Shown here piece after piece: positions 41,646-49,955 of a stretch of 64,000 nucleotides of DNA. Below the pieces are notes generated by a model. The model saw only the letters and a list, made by a program, of their open reading frames with translations. It was not told where the DNA came from and did not search any database. The DNA is taken from positions 248,001-312,000 of the forward strand of contig CANMLU010000005.1 in assembly GCA_947498815.1 (NCBI GenBank), written 5' to 3'. The position numbers and the translations under genes are program-made. This DNA is from an uncultured Aquimarina sp. Lineage in GTDB: Bacteria; Bacteroidota; Bacteroidia; Flavobacteriales; Flavobacteriaceae. Position 1 is the first letter of the stretch; each line of letters begins with the position of its first letter.

Positions 41646-42827
41646 ATGAGTTACCAAGTTGATGAAAAAGGATATTACGGAGATTTTGGAGGCGCTTATA
41701 TCCCCGAAATGCTATATCCAAATGTAGAAGAGCTGCGAACCAAGTACCTTGCGATTATGAATGAGCCTTCTTTTAAAGAAGAGTTCGATCAATTACTCAA
41801 AGATTATGTGGGCAGACCTTCTCCATTATATTATGCAAAACGCCTTTCAGAGAAACACAATACCAAGGTATATCTGAAACGCGAAGATCTTAATCACACA
41901 GGAGCGCATAAAGTAAATAATACGATCGGACAAATACTTGTTGCCAAACGCTTAGGTAAAAATAGAATTATTGCAGAAACAGGAGCGGGACAGCATGGTG
42001 TAGCTACTGCTACGGTTTGTGCTCTTATGGGAATCGAATGTATCGTGTATATGGGTGAGATTGATATCAAACGACAAGCCCCAAATGTAGCCCGCATGAA
42101 AATGCTTGGCGCCGAAGTAAGACCGGCCAAATCCGGTAGTAAAACCCTAAAAGATGCTACAAATGAAGCTATTCGTGATTGGATCAACAATCCCGTAGAC
42201 ACACATTACATTATTGGATCTGCTATTGGACCTCATCCTTATCCCGATATGGTAACCAGGTTTCAATCTATTATATCCGAAGAAATCAAATGGCAACTCA
42301 AAGAAAAAGAAGGAAAAGAAAACCCCGATTATGTAGTGGCATGTATAGGTGGTGGTAGTAATGCTGCTGGTACATATTATCATTTTCTGGATGAACCCAA
42401 TGTGGGAATTATTGCCGTAGAAGCTGCCGGAAAAGGCGTACATAGTGGTGAAAGCGCAGCTACATCCCAATTAGGAAAAGAAGGGATCATTCATGGATGT
42501 AAAACTTTATTAATGCAAACTCCCGACGGACAAATCACAGAACCTTATTCAATTTCGGCTGGATTAGATTACCCTGGTGTTGGACCACTACATTCACATT
42601 TATATAAATCAGGAAGAGGAGAATTTTATTCGGTTACAGACGATGATGCGATGACAGCTGGGTTAGAGCTATCGCAACTAGAAGGAATTATTCCTGCTAT
42701 CGAATCATCACATGCCTTGGCAATATTTAATGATAAAAAATTCAAGCCCGATGATATTGTTGTTATCAGTCTTTCTGGTCGTGGAGATAAAGATTTGAAC
42801 ACTTATATTGATTATTTTAAATTATAA
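41646..42827 (+). CDS. trpB: Tryptophan synthase beta chain
   Basis: A 393-residue PLP enzyme that joins indole and serine. The N-terminal YYGDFGGAYIPEMLYPN, the PLP lysine in NHTGAHKVNN (Lys89), ETGAGQHGVATA, the phosphate loop CIGGGSNAAG, and SAGLDYPGVGP with LSGRGDKD at the C-terminus are all present. Length is normal. It would form the alpha2-beta2 complex with TrpA, whose gene is displaced about 600 bp downstream by the GIY-YIG insertion. Confidence 0.97.
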   Translation: MSYQVDEKGYYGDFGGAYIPEMLYPNVEELRTKYLAIMNEPSFKEEFDQLLKDYVGRPSPLYYAKRLSEKHNTKVYLKREDLNHTGAHKVNNTIGQILVAKRLGKNRIIAETGAGQHGVATATVCALMGIECIVYMGEIDIKRQAPNVARMKMLGAEVRPAKSGSKTLKDATNEAIRDWINNPVDTHYIIGSAIGPHPYPDMVTRFQSIISEEIKWQLKEKEGKENPDYVVACIGGGSNAAGTYYHFLDEPNVGIIAVEAAGKGVHSGESAATSQLGKEGIIHGCKTLLMQTPDGQITEPYSISAGLDYPGVGPLHSHLYKSGRGEFYSVTDDDAMTAGLELSQLEGIIPAIESSHALAIFNDKKFKPDDIVVISLSGRGDKDLNTYIDYFKL

Positions 42828-42840
42828 TAACTAAGTAGTT

Positions 42841-42907
42841 AGTACAAAGTAATGAGTATTAAGACAGAATCGTTTAATATGCTGTCTAACATCGTAAACT
42901 TTGTACT
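42841..42907. repeat. Nested inverted repeat after trpB
   Basis: Outer arms AGTACAAAGT (42841-42850) and ACTTTGTACT (42898-42907) are perfect, and inner arms AGACAG (42862-42867) and CTGTCT (42882-42887) are nested inside. No T run follows, so it is not an obvious terminator. It lies 28 bases before the duplicated trpA start. Confidence 0.6.
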
Positions 42908-42934
42908 TTATACTGAATACTTTTAACTATCAAA

Positions 42935-43030
42935 ATGAACAGAATAAACCAAAAATTAGCAGAAGACAAAAAACTGCTATCCATATATTTTGAAGTTTGT
43001 CATTCCAGCGTAGGCTGGAATCCAAAATAG
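42935..43030 (+). pseudogene. Truncated duplicate of the trpA 5' end
   Basis: Positions 42935-42991 match the first 57 bases of trpA (43429-43485) with two differences, giving MNRINQKLAE and so on for 19 codons. The frame then runs into the left palindrome and stops at TAG 43028-43030 after 31 codons. It lacks all catalytic residues, so it is a remnant. It is the upstream member of the direct repeat that brackets the GIY-YIG cassette. Confidence 0.9.
42999..43023 (+). repeat. Left palindromic repeat of the GIY-YIG cassette (copy C)
   Basis: Arms ATTCCAGC (43002-43009) and GCTGGAAT (43014-43021) pair perfectly over 8 bases with loop GTAG, inside GTC...CC. It ends 14 bases before the GIY-YIG start codon. 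Confidence 0.9.
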
Positions 43031-43037
43031 AAACTAG

Positions 43038-43340
43038 ATGCTTAAACCGGACCATCAATATGCTGTATATATTCTCACCAACAAAAAGAATGGTACACTG
43101 TATATAGGAATGTCTAACAACTTAGAAAGAAGAGTTTTCGAACACAAAAACAAACTAGTTGCGGGTTTTACTAAAAAATACGGCTTAGACAAACTAGTAT
43201 ACTTTGAAATTCATAAATATGTCAACGATGCAATTACTCGAGAAAAAAGGTTAAAAACCTGGAAAAGACAATGGAAAATCAATCTAATCGAAGAAGACAA
43301 TCCCGATTGGAAAGATTTAGCAATTGACTGGTATAATTAA
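43038..43340 (+). CDS. Small GIY-YIG nuclease-domain protein
   Basis: A 100-residue protein that is a single GIY-YIG domain of the solo UvrC-N/YhbQ type. YAVYILTNKKNGTLYIGMSNNLERRVFEH supplies the VYI...LYIG strands and the catalytic Arg helix, and ITREKRLKTWKRQWKINLIE carries the metal-ligand Glu and basic helix. The C-terminus DNPDWKDLAIDWY is typical. Catalytic residues appear intact. The gene is enclosed between inverted palindromes and splits the trpB-trpA spacing, so it probably drives or follows the mobility of these repeats. No transposase or partner gene is adjacent. Confidence 0.92.
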   Translation: MLKPDHQYAVYILTNKKNGTLYIGMSNNLERRVFEHKNKLVAGFTKKYGLDKLVYFEIHKYVNDAITREKRLKTWKRQWKINLIEEDNPDWKDLAIDWYN

Positions 43341-43344
43341 AATT

Positions 43345-43369
43345 GAATCCCAGCCTACGCTGGGATGAC
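43345..43369 (-). repeat. Right palindromic repeat of the GIY-YIG cassette (copy D)
   Basis: Arms ATCCCAGC and GCTGGGAT pair perfectly over 8 bases around CTAC. The reverse complement matches the left copy at about 22 of 25 positions, so the two form an inverted pair around the gene. Confidence 0.9.
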
Positions 43370-43428
43370 AAGCAAAAAAATAAAAAAAATTTCCACTTCC
43401 TTGGGAATGAAAAATAAAGAATTTTTCA

Positions 43429-43485
43429 ATGAACAGAATAAACCAAAAATTAGCAGAAAACAAAAAACTACTATCCATATATTTT
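43429..43485 (+). repeat. Downstream copy of the 57-bp direct repeat (trpA start)
   Basis: This is the 57-base partner of 42935-42991, 55 of 57 identical. Identity ends at CATATATTTT, exactly where the upstream copy changes to the cassette sequence. Confidence 0.9.
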
Positions 43486-44190
43486 ACTGCAGGATATCCA
43501 TCGCTTCATGATACTGTACAAGTTATCCAGGATCTTGAGAAAAACGGTGTAGACATGATCGAAATCGGATTGCCTTTTAGTGATCCTTTGGCGGATGGAC
43601 CGACCATACAAGAAAGTTCTACAGCTGCCCTTAAAAATGGCATGACTACTACCCTATTGTTTGATCAATTAAAAGATATTCGTAAATCGGTACATATTCC
43701 TTTGATTATTATGGGGTATTTTAACCCCATGATGCAATATGGTGTAGAAGCATTTTGCGCAAAATGTCAAGAAATAGGAATCGATGGATTAATCATTCCA
43801 GATTTACCCGTGGCAGAATATCATGAACACTATCAAACTACTTTTGAGAAATATGGATTGATCAATGTATTTTTAATTACTCCTCAAACTTCGGATGAGC
43901 GTATACGATTTATTGATAGTGTATCTAATGGATTTATCTATATGGTGAGTTCTGCCAGCACAACTGGTGCAAAAAACACATTTGGAGATACTCAACAACA
44001 TTATTTTGAACGTATTCAGTCCTTGAATTTAAGAAACCCTCAAATTGTTGGTTTTGGGATTAGCAATAATGAAACCTTTACACAAGCTACCAAAACAGCC
44101 AAAGGCGCCATTATAGGCTCTGCTTTTATTAAACATATCACCAATAATGGAATAGATCGAATAGGAGATTTTGTAAGAGGGATTAGATAG
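43429..44190 (+). CDS. trpA: Tryptophan synthase alpha chain
   Basis: A 253-residue TIM barrel that cleaves indole-3-glycerol phosphate. DMIEIGLPFSDPLADGPTIQ carries the catalytic Glu45 and Asp56. GLIIPDLPVAEY, FIYMVSSASTTGAKN and VGFGISNNET form the phosphate site. It is complete although its first 57 bases (43429-43485) are duplicated upstream of the GIY-YIG cassette. Translation now relies on the 88-bp region after the GIY-YIG stop. Confidence 0.96.
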   Translation: MNRINQKLAENKKLLSIYFTAGYPSLHDTVQVIQDLEKNGVDMIEIGLPFSDPLADGPTIQESSTAALKNGMTTTLLFDQLKDIRKSVHIPLIIMGYFNPMMQYGVEAFCAKCQEIGIDGLIIPDLPVAEYHEHYQTTFEKYGLINVFLITPQTSDERIRFIDSVSNGFIYMVSSASTTGAKNTFGDTQQHYFERIQSLNLRNPQIVGFGISNNETFTQATKTAKGAIIGSAFIKHITNNGIDRIGDFVRGIR

Positions 44191-44271
44191 CAATTATTGT
44201 TTTATTTCCTTTTCTCTGGGCAATTGCTTACATTAGTAAGCAACACCTAATTGATTTTAAAAAACTAATGT

Positions 44272-44565
44272 ATGGGTAGAGGAGATAAAAAAACACGTCG
44301 TGGTAAAATCGGCATAGGAACTTATGGTAGGTTAAGACCTCGTAAAAAATCTAAGGTAGCTGTGGGTGTAACCGCAAAACCAAAGGCTAAATCTACGACA
44401 AAAGCTGCACCTAAAACTAAAGCAGAAACAAAAGCTAAAGAAGAAACAAAAGCTAAAGAAGAAACAGTTACAAAGGCTAAAGCAGAACCAAAAGCTAAAG
44501 CGGCTCCAAAGGCTAAACCTGCTGCAAAAAAACCAGCAAAAAAGAAAGCCGAAGAAGAAGAGTAG
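44272..44565 (+). CDS. 30S ribosomal protein THX with long Lys/Ala-rich tail
   Basis: MGRGDKKTRRGKIGIGTYGRLRPRKK is the THX signature, a small peptide that lies in the head of the 30S subunit. Thermophilic THX is about 27 residues, but this one has 97 because of a low-complexity tail of KAK, EE and AAP repeats (about residues 30-97). The tail gene segment is itself repetitive. Extended tails of this type are seen in Bacteroidota THX homologues. It lies about 80 bp after trpA and converges with the next gene. Confidence 0.9.
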   Translation: MGRGDKKTRRGKIGIGTYGRLRPRKKSKVAVGVTAKPKAKSTTKAAPKTKAETKAKEETKAKEETVTKAKAEPKAKAAPKAKPAAKKPAKKKAEEEE

Positions 44566-44571
44566 TACACA

Positions 44572-45225
44572 TCAAAAATATTTTTTGTATTGCATCACCC
44601 TAAAATCAATAGTATTGAATTTAGGGTTTTTGTTTTTTAAAGTTTTATATGCATCCAAACTACCTATAGCCCTATTTGCAGCACCAGATGGCGCTGTAAG
44701 GGATATTGTTTTGATCATTCTTTCACCCAAACTTACCTGATGTATTCTGGGAACAATATTTGAGACTATTTCTAAACTAAGCCCATACTCCTTGAGGTGC
44801 CTTCTGAAAAAATACTCCGGGCCATTTTTACTATTTCCGCCTGTAAAAATTAATGTATCGATTTTTGGATACTGTTTCAGATACGCTACAATATCTCTAA
44901 GCCTTATATTTTGCATTCCCAAATCCGAAGCATCTATTTTATCACGCTCGCAACTATGCACTATATCACAAACTCCTATTCCACGTGAAGTCAAGAAATC
45001 CTTTCGTTGATTTGCCGCTTCTTGAGTCGTTTCATATTTTAGATGTAATCCAAAAATTCTATCCAGTACTGGCCAAAGTAATCCATTGCTACTACCATAA
45101 CAAAAATCCACATCCCTATCATTAAGTTCTCGTGTTGTAAATCGTGGTGGTGGTAATGTGCCCACAATTAGTTTTGTTGCCCCTTTGGGGAAAAATGGTT
45201 CGTATGGATGGATGTGTTTAAACAA
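44572..45225 (-). CDS. Uracil-DNA-glycosylase-superfamily protein
   Basis: A 217-residue protein. KLIVGTLPPPRF (near 18) is like the GTxP motif of the UDG superfamily, and YGSSNGLLWPVLDRI (43-57) resembles its FYxxxxNxFW pattern. NIVPRIHQVSL near 160 may hold the second active-site motif. The superfamily excises damaged bases from DNA, but the specificity here is unknown. The only possible start is TTG 45225, because an in-frame stop lies about 12 bases upstream and no ATG occurs in the first 50 codons. Confidence 0.75.
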   Translation of the reverse strand: MFKHIHPYEPFFPKGATKLIVGTLPPPRFTTRELNDRDVDFCYGSSNGLLWPVLDRIFGLHLKYETTQEAANQRKDFLTSRGIGVCDIVHSCERDKIDASDLGMQNIRLRDIVAYLKQYPKIDTLIFTGGNSKNGPEYFFRRHLKEYGLSLEIVSNIVPRIHQVSLGERMIKTISLTAPSGAANRAIGSLDAYKTLKNKNPKFNTIDFRVMQYKKYF

Positions 45226-45317
45226 AGTTATGAGTTATGAGTTACGAATGTAGGAGTATTATCCAAAAACTAAAAGAAGAAGTTCAATAAAGGATATTTT
45301 TTTGCGTGAGGGATAGT

Positions 45318-45376
45318 CCTTCGAGAACCTCAGGGCAAAATACATGTCATAAAATATGCCCTGAGGTTCTCGAAGG
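45318..45376. repeat. 20-bp perfect inverted repeat between glycosylase-like and MBOAT genes
   Basis: CCTTCGAGAACCTCAGGGCA (45318-45337) is exactly complementary to 45357-45376, with a 19-base loop. It could form a strong hairpin and end minus-strand transcription after the MBOAT stop at 45404, though no T run follows. The core CTTCGA-CTCAG resembles the trpF insertion repeat. Confidence 0.85.
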
Positions 45377-45403
45377 GCACTAAAATAAGACTAAGGATTT
45401 CTT

Positions 45404-47062
45404 TTAAAACTGAAAATAAATAAACGGTTGGAAATCGGCTGCATAGGTTTGATAACAAATAATTGCCACCACAATCACAATTAGTGCTTTGATTACCATA
45501 TTACTCTTTATAAATTGATCCAAAGCCCAATCCTTGGTTTTATAGGGTAACCAGTGTGTAATATACCCAACCAGCATAACTATAAATACAGCGCGATATT
45601 CCCACAATACCAGTAAAGCATTTTGCCAATCCATATTGGTCATTACTTGTTGATAGAACCTGTCGATATGATCCATACTATTACCTCTAAAATATATACG
45701 AGTAAAGGTGATAAAAACAAAAGTCAAGGCAATACGCCACAGGATAGCATACCACGCCTTGGAATTCTCGTAAGGACTAATCAAACGCCAATATTTGTAG
45801 GTTACTATACCAATCCCATTAAGTCCACCCCAGATCACAAATTTCCAGGATGCCCCATGCCATAATCCACCTACCAACATCGTAATCATGATATTGACAT
45901 TTCTGTTAAAATGCCAGGCAAGTTTTGAAGAAAATAGGGTGATAATAAGCATCAACCCTATCCCCGAAGCTGCCATAAGTGCAACCCCATAATCTGATAC
46001 TGCAAATACTCCAAGAAATGTAAAAACCAATATAAAGGCATAGGAAAATATGCTTCCGTTGCGATTTCCTCCAATAGGGATATATAAATAGTCCTTTAGC
46101 CAGCTTGATAACGAAATATGCCATCGCCTCCAGAAATCTCCGCAATGAATTGCCTTGTATGGTGAATTAAAATTAACAGGAAGTTTATACCCCATCAATA
46201 ATGCTAAACCAATGGCGATATCCGTATACCCCGAAAAATCACCATAGATCTGCAAAGAGTATCCAAACATGGCCATAATATTTGAGAATCCAGAAAACAT
46301 TTCGGGTGCATCAAATACTCTATCCATAAAATTGGCCGCTATATAATCGGCAAACAACATTTTTTTAATAAGCCCCTTTAAAATCATAAAAGTAGCATTA
46401 CCAAAGTCGTGCTTGGTGATATTAATATCTTTCCTGATCTGAGGCACAAAATCTGCAGCTCTTACTATAGGCCCTGCTACTAATTGCGGAAAGAAACTTA
46501 CGAAAAACCCAAAATCAATAATCGAATTAAGGGGTTTGATTTGCTTTCTGTAAATATCTACACTGTAACTAATGGTTTGAAACGTATAAAAAGATATTCC
46601 TACCGGAAGTATAATCTTATCGATCGTAAAATAGTCTACCTCGCTCCAGGTATTCGCCCATTGTGCGAGATAATTAATAACTTCATAATTGGTTTGGAAA
46701 AGATAATTATACGAATCCGTAAAGAAATAGGCATACTTAAAATAACAGAGTGTTCCAAGGTTAACAATAACACTAAAGGCAACTAATATTTTTTTAAGCA
46801 AGACGGATCTACTTTTATAAATCGCTTTACCTAAAAAGAAATCATTGACCGTACTAAACAGTAGAATACCAATAAACAGCCCACTTGTTTTATAGTAGAA
46901 AAGTAAGCTAATGGCAAAAAGATAAGCACTCCGTAAACTTTTTTTACTATAGACTATTGCATATAAAAAATACATGGCCGCAAAGAAAATCCAGAAATCT
47001 GCCTGCGTAAAAATTAACGGAGAATCTTCTGAAAAAGAAAATATGTTAATTAGTCTATTCAT
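45404..47062 (-). CDS. MBOAT-family polysaccharide O-acyltransferase (AlgI-like)
   Basis: A 552-residue multi-pass inner-membrane protein. It has the MBOAT features SFYTFQTISYSVDIYRK, FFPQLVAGPIVRA, YSLQIYGDFSGYTDIAIG, FWRRWHISLSSWLKDYLYIPIGGNR and the catalytic His region GGLWHGASWKFVIWGGLNG. AlgI-type members move acetyl groups across the membrane for exopolysaccharide acetylation. The gene overlaps the preceding SGNH gene by eight bases, so the three genes form one operon. Confidence 0.94.
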   Translation of the reverse strand: MNRLINIFSFSEDSPLIFTQADFWIFFAAMYFLYAIVYSKKSLRSAYLFAISLLFYYKTSGLFIGILLFSTVNDFFLGKAIYKSRSVLLKKILVAFSVIVNLGTLCYFKYAYFFTDSYNYLFQTNYEVINYLAQWANTWSEVDYFTIDKIILPVGISFYTFQTISYSVDIYRKQIKPLNSIIDFGFFVSFFPQLVAGPIVRAADFVPQIRKDINITKHDFGNATFMILKGLIKKMLFADYIAANFMDRVFDAPEMFSGFSNIMAMFGYSLQIYGDFSGYTDIAIGLALLMGYKLPVNFNSPYKAIHCGDFWRRWHISLSSWLKDYLYIPIGGNRNGSIFSYAFILVFTFLGVFAVSDYGVALMAASGIGLMLIITLFSSKLAWHFNRNVNIMITMLVGGLWHGASWKFVIWGGLNGIGIVTYKYWRLISPYENSKAWYAILWRIALTFVFITFTRIYFRGNSMDHIDRFYQQVMTNMDWQNALLVLWEYRAVFIVMLVGYITHWLPYKTKDWALDQFIKSNMVIKALIVIVVAIICYQTYAADFQPFIYFQF

Positions 47063-48329
47063 TAATAATCTGATTCAAAATAGAGTTTGGCTCCAGCTGC
47101 AACTCTTTCTCCCATGAGTTTGCAAGTGCTTGCAGTAAAAGATCAGCTTTAATACGATATCCCATAACGGTAAAATGAATCCGATCTCGAGGCATTAGTT
47201 TATTGGTGTACCAACTTTGCGATGAGTTAAACCCTCCCATGATTTCATAAAAATCCCAGACTGCCATCTTTTGTTCTTTTGCCACTTCATAAATAATCTT
47301 TTGAGCAATCCTTGTTCTTGGATTGGGTATTTTCTTTTTATAGTATGAATCATTTGGAACTGTAAGTAGAACTGCACAATCAGGATTTGCTTTTTGAATC
47401 AACTTGATTAGATCCGTATAATACTCTTTATACTGTTTGGGATTAAAATCTGGGTGATATGCATCATTGGTACCAACAGATACAATAAATAGATCCGGTT
47501 TATACAGCAGTAACTGATCATCAAAATAACGACATCGTTTATAATAAGAAAAGCTGCCCCCATTTACTCCAATCGATGTGTATTCAACTCCTTTATTATC
47601 ATTCATTAATTCTATGCCCATCATCAAGAATTCCGAATCTTCTGCATCTTTAGTTCTATGGATACAAAAGTCAATTTCTTCAACAGTTTTATTGAAGGTA
47701 TATTCTACAAAATGTGCTTGTTTATTTTCTTCGATCTTAGAAATCAGAGCATCTTCTTTAAAAGAGATCTCATAATCTGTGCTCCAATTATCATAAAAGA
47801 TTCTGATTTTATTAAAATCATACATCTTTTTGTGATAGTTATTGCCATTGACCGATATTTTCACATTGGATAGGGTGTCTTTAAAAATTGCGGTTACTCC
47901 CGCCAAACCCCAAGCAACACTATCTTTACGAACAGAACAGCGGTATCCCACCCATTCGCCATCAAATTTAACTCTATAGTTTCCTGGGTTATTCGTTTTG
48001 GCTATACTAAATGGGTAAATAAATCCTCGTTGTCCTTTTGCAGTTGGGCTCATGGTTTGAAGATAGGATCTAAGGCGATTTGAATAGATATCGGCTTGTA
48101 TGTGCGATCCACCAATATGAAAAATATGAAGATCTTCTTCTCCTCCTTTTGCAATGGTATCCAGTTTGCAAAAAAGTTTTTTAAATGCAGGAGAATCCTC
48201 TGCCATTTTAATGGTGTTCGCTTTCCAGTTTACAAAAGGATATTTATCTTGTATGGTATCTAAGACATAGGTTTGTGCTATCATTGGCATAGTAAAAAGC
48301 CATACATAGAAGGATAATTTTTTATGCAT
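47055..48329 (-). CDS. SGNH-fold protein of the O-acetylation cassette, secreted (AlgX/AlgJ-like role)
   Basis: From the third of three tandem ATG codons (48335, 48332, 48329) this has 424 residues with a signal peptide ending MPMIAQ. FHIGGSHIQADIYSNRLRSYL gives the GGSH nucleophile block, VSVGTNDAYHP block III-like Asn, and PRDRIHFTVMGYRI the catalytic Asp/His. It probably passes acetyl from the MBOAT protein to the polymer or edits it. It overlaps both neighbours by eight bases. Confidence 0.85.
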   Translation of the reverse strand: MHKKLSFYVWLFTMPMIAQTYVLDTIQDKYPFVNWKANTIKMAEDSPAFKKLFCKLDTIAKGGEEDLHIFHIGGSHIQADIYSNRLRSYLQTMSPTAKGQRGFIYPFSIAKTNNPGNYRVKFDGEWVGYRCSVRKDSVAWGLAGVTAIFKDTLSNVKISVNGNNYHKKMYDFNKIRIFYDNWSTDYEISFKEDALISKIEENKQAHFVEYTFNKTVEEIDFCIHRTKDAEDSEFLMMGIELMNDNKGVEYTSIGVNGGSFSYYKRCRYFDDQLLLYKPDLFIVSVGTNDAYHPDFNPKQYKEYYTDLIKLIQKANPDCAVLLTVPNDSYYKKKIPNPRTRIAQKIIYEVAKEQKMAVWDFYEIMGGFNSSQSWYTNKLMPRDRIHFTVMGYRIKADLLLQALANSWEKELQLEPNSILNQIINE

Positions 48330-49836
48330 CATCATTGTTATCAGGTTCTTTAAGGTCAAGGTATAGGGCTGTAAAAAATAGTTCTGAAATTATTTTGGTT
48401 CCTTTCCAGGTAAAGTGCATATAATCCTTGGCAGTAAGTTTCTCATCTACCCACAGTTCCATCGATCCTTTTCCTCCCATGGCATCGTACATACTCCAAT
48501 ATGCAACATTATTTTCAAGGCATGTTTCTATTAATTTTGAATTGAGGTATGGCAGTAATGGGTAGGTTTCCATTTTTCCATTAACAGGAAGACACATATC
48601 CGTTGGGCCAATAAATATGAAACTGGTATTTTCGGTTCGACGTTTAATCCAATTCACCTGGTTTGCAACACGCTTGGCATATTTATCCACATCTATAGAA
48701 TCTTTAAGATAGGGCATTGTATTACCACCATATTGCATAATTACAATCTTAGGCTTCAATTGCCTCATCATTCGGCTATAGGTAGTAGCACTCGAACTGG
48801 CAAAAATAGTTCCTGAAGCTCCTCGCATGGCGACATTATCTATCTGTACTCCTGATCCTCCATCAAGTGTTAATCCATAAAAATCTGCACTTATTTTACC
48901 TTCAAATTCAATTTTGAGATCACCGGGTGTTGTAGACGTCCTGATTTTATACTGATGATATTTACCATCGGCAATCAAACTATCTTGTTGAATCAAAACA
49001 CCATCATTGTATACCGATATCTTGATTGGAAAATTACTATTTCCATAGTGCAGCCCGATATTCGTAAATCTTCTGAACTTGGCATACGTTTTTTTGGACT
49101 TCCCTATCGTAACCGAAGCTTTAACAATTGGCAAAGAATCAATCGCTGTACTATCGGGCAGCTTTTTTTGATAACCTGTAAATCGCGAAACAGACAGATA
49201 TGCCCCATATTTTCGGTGTGCAAATTTTTCCTTAGTCGGATCAAAAAAAGCATAACGCTCCCATTCTTCACTAGGCTCTACAATTGCACTTATTTGTCTA
49301 TACACTGGCATTAATGGAATAAACCCAGGGCCATTACCACCATACATTTTCTGTAGTCTATTTCTAAGATAAGCAGTAATCCTATCCCCTTCAATTTGAG
49401 AATCCCCATAATGTATAATCCTACAAGAGCGTGAAGAGAGCTTTTCTTTTAGTTCTTTTGCAAAGTCCGGATTACTTTCGGGATATTTAATTCGAACCAA
49501 AAGTGTGGTATCTATTTTTGAAAAATCGGGTAATTGTTTTATTTGTTGTACTTCTGCAATATCTCCTTTGAGTTCTTTGGTTTCGATATCTAGTGGAGTT
49601 ACAATTTCTGTGACTTTAAGAATATCCTGTCGTGTAAGGGATGAGTCTTTATCCTCTGTCAAGCTCAGAAAAGTAAGATATGTAGGATATTTTACGGAAA
49701 CTCCTTCATAAGAAAACCCATCATCCTGTGTTTGTTCTTTTTGAATTCCTCCTTTTTGGCTTAGAAACATAAGTCCAAATAATCCTCCTAAAACGAATAG
49801 AATGAATAGTGATATTTGAATAGGTTTGATTCTCAA
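48322..49836 (-). CDS. SGNH/GDSL-fold membrane-anchored protein of the O-acetylation cassette
   Basis: A 504-residue protein with one N-terminal anchor (LFILFVLGGLFGLMFL). The SGNH domain begins IIHYGDSQIEGDRITAYL near residue 140, then IVIMQYGGNTMPY and near the end LTAKDYMHFTWKGTKI. The only usable start is TTG 49836: no ATG occurs before residue 24 and a stop lies upstream in frame. It is homologous in layout to the next gene and probably acts with it on the same acetylated polysaccharide. Confidence 0.85.
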   Translation of the reverse strand: MRIKPIQISLFILFVLGGLFGLMFLSQKGGIQKEQTQDDGFSYEGVSVKYPTYLTFLSLTEDKDSSLTRQDILKVTEIVTPLDIETKELKGDIAEVQQIKQLPDFSKIDTTLLVRIKYPESNPDFAKELKEKLSSRSCRIIHYGDSQIEGDRITAYLRNRLQKMYGGNGPGFIPLMPVYRQISAIVEPSEEWERYAFFDPTKEKFAHRKYGAYLSVSRFTGYQKKLPDSTAIDSLPIVKASVTIGKSKKTYAKFRRFTNIGLHYGNSNFPIKISVYNDGVLIQQDSLIADGKYHQYKIRTSTTPGDLKIEFEGKISADFYGLTLDGGSGVQIDNVAMRGASGTIFASSSATTYSRMMRQLKPKIVIMQYGGNTMPYLKDSIDVDKYAKRVANQVNWIKRRTENTSFIFIGPTDMCLPVNGKMETYPLLPYLNSKLIETCLENNVAYWSMYDAMGGKGSMELWVDEKLTAKDYMHFTWKGTKIISELFFTALYLDLKEPDNNDDA

Positions 49837-49955
49837 GGTTTCCCGGGATATTTTCTACTTTTTAGTAAAAATAGAAAGAATTTGCAAACTGCAAAGAGGT
49901 TTGATACTTAGTTACCCACTATAAAAGGTAAAAACAAATAAAAGTCAAGCTATTT

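Larger units (their letters stand above)
42992..43428 (+). mobile_element. GIY-YIG cassette flanked by inverted palindromes, bracketed by a 57-bp trpA duplication
   Basis: The 437-bp insert contains a left palindrome (42999-43023), a GIY-YIG ORF (43038-43340) and a right palindrome (43345-43369) that is the inverted copy of the left one, followed by about 59 AT-rich bases. It is flanked by copies of the trpA start (42935-42991 and 43429-43485). The structure suggests insertion into trpA with duplication of target sequence, leaving an intact downstream trpA. No transposase is present. The palindromes resemble REP sequences. Confidence 0.75.

Noticed and set aside
42935-43030. Separate small gene encoding a 31-residue peptide
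   Set aside because: It is a truncated copy of trpA that runs into a repeat, so it is called a pseudogene.
42999-43369. Insertion sequence with transposase
   Set aside because: The only ORF is a GIY-YIG nuclease domain. No DDE, HUH or Y1 transposase motif is present, so it was not called an IS.
40840-43369. CRISPR array from the repeated palindromes
   Set aside because: The copies are few, irregularly spaced over kilobases, in both orientations and separated by genes.
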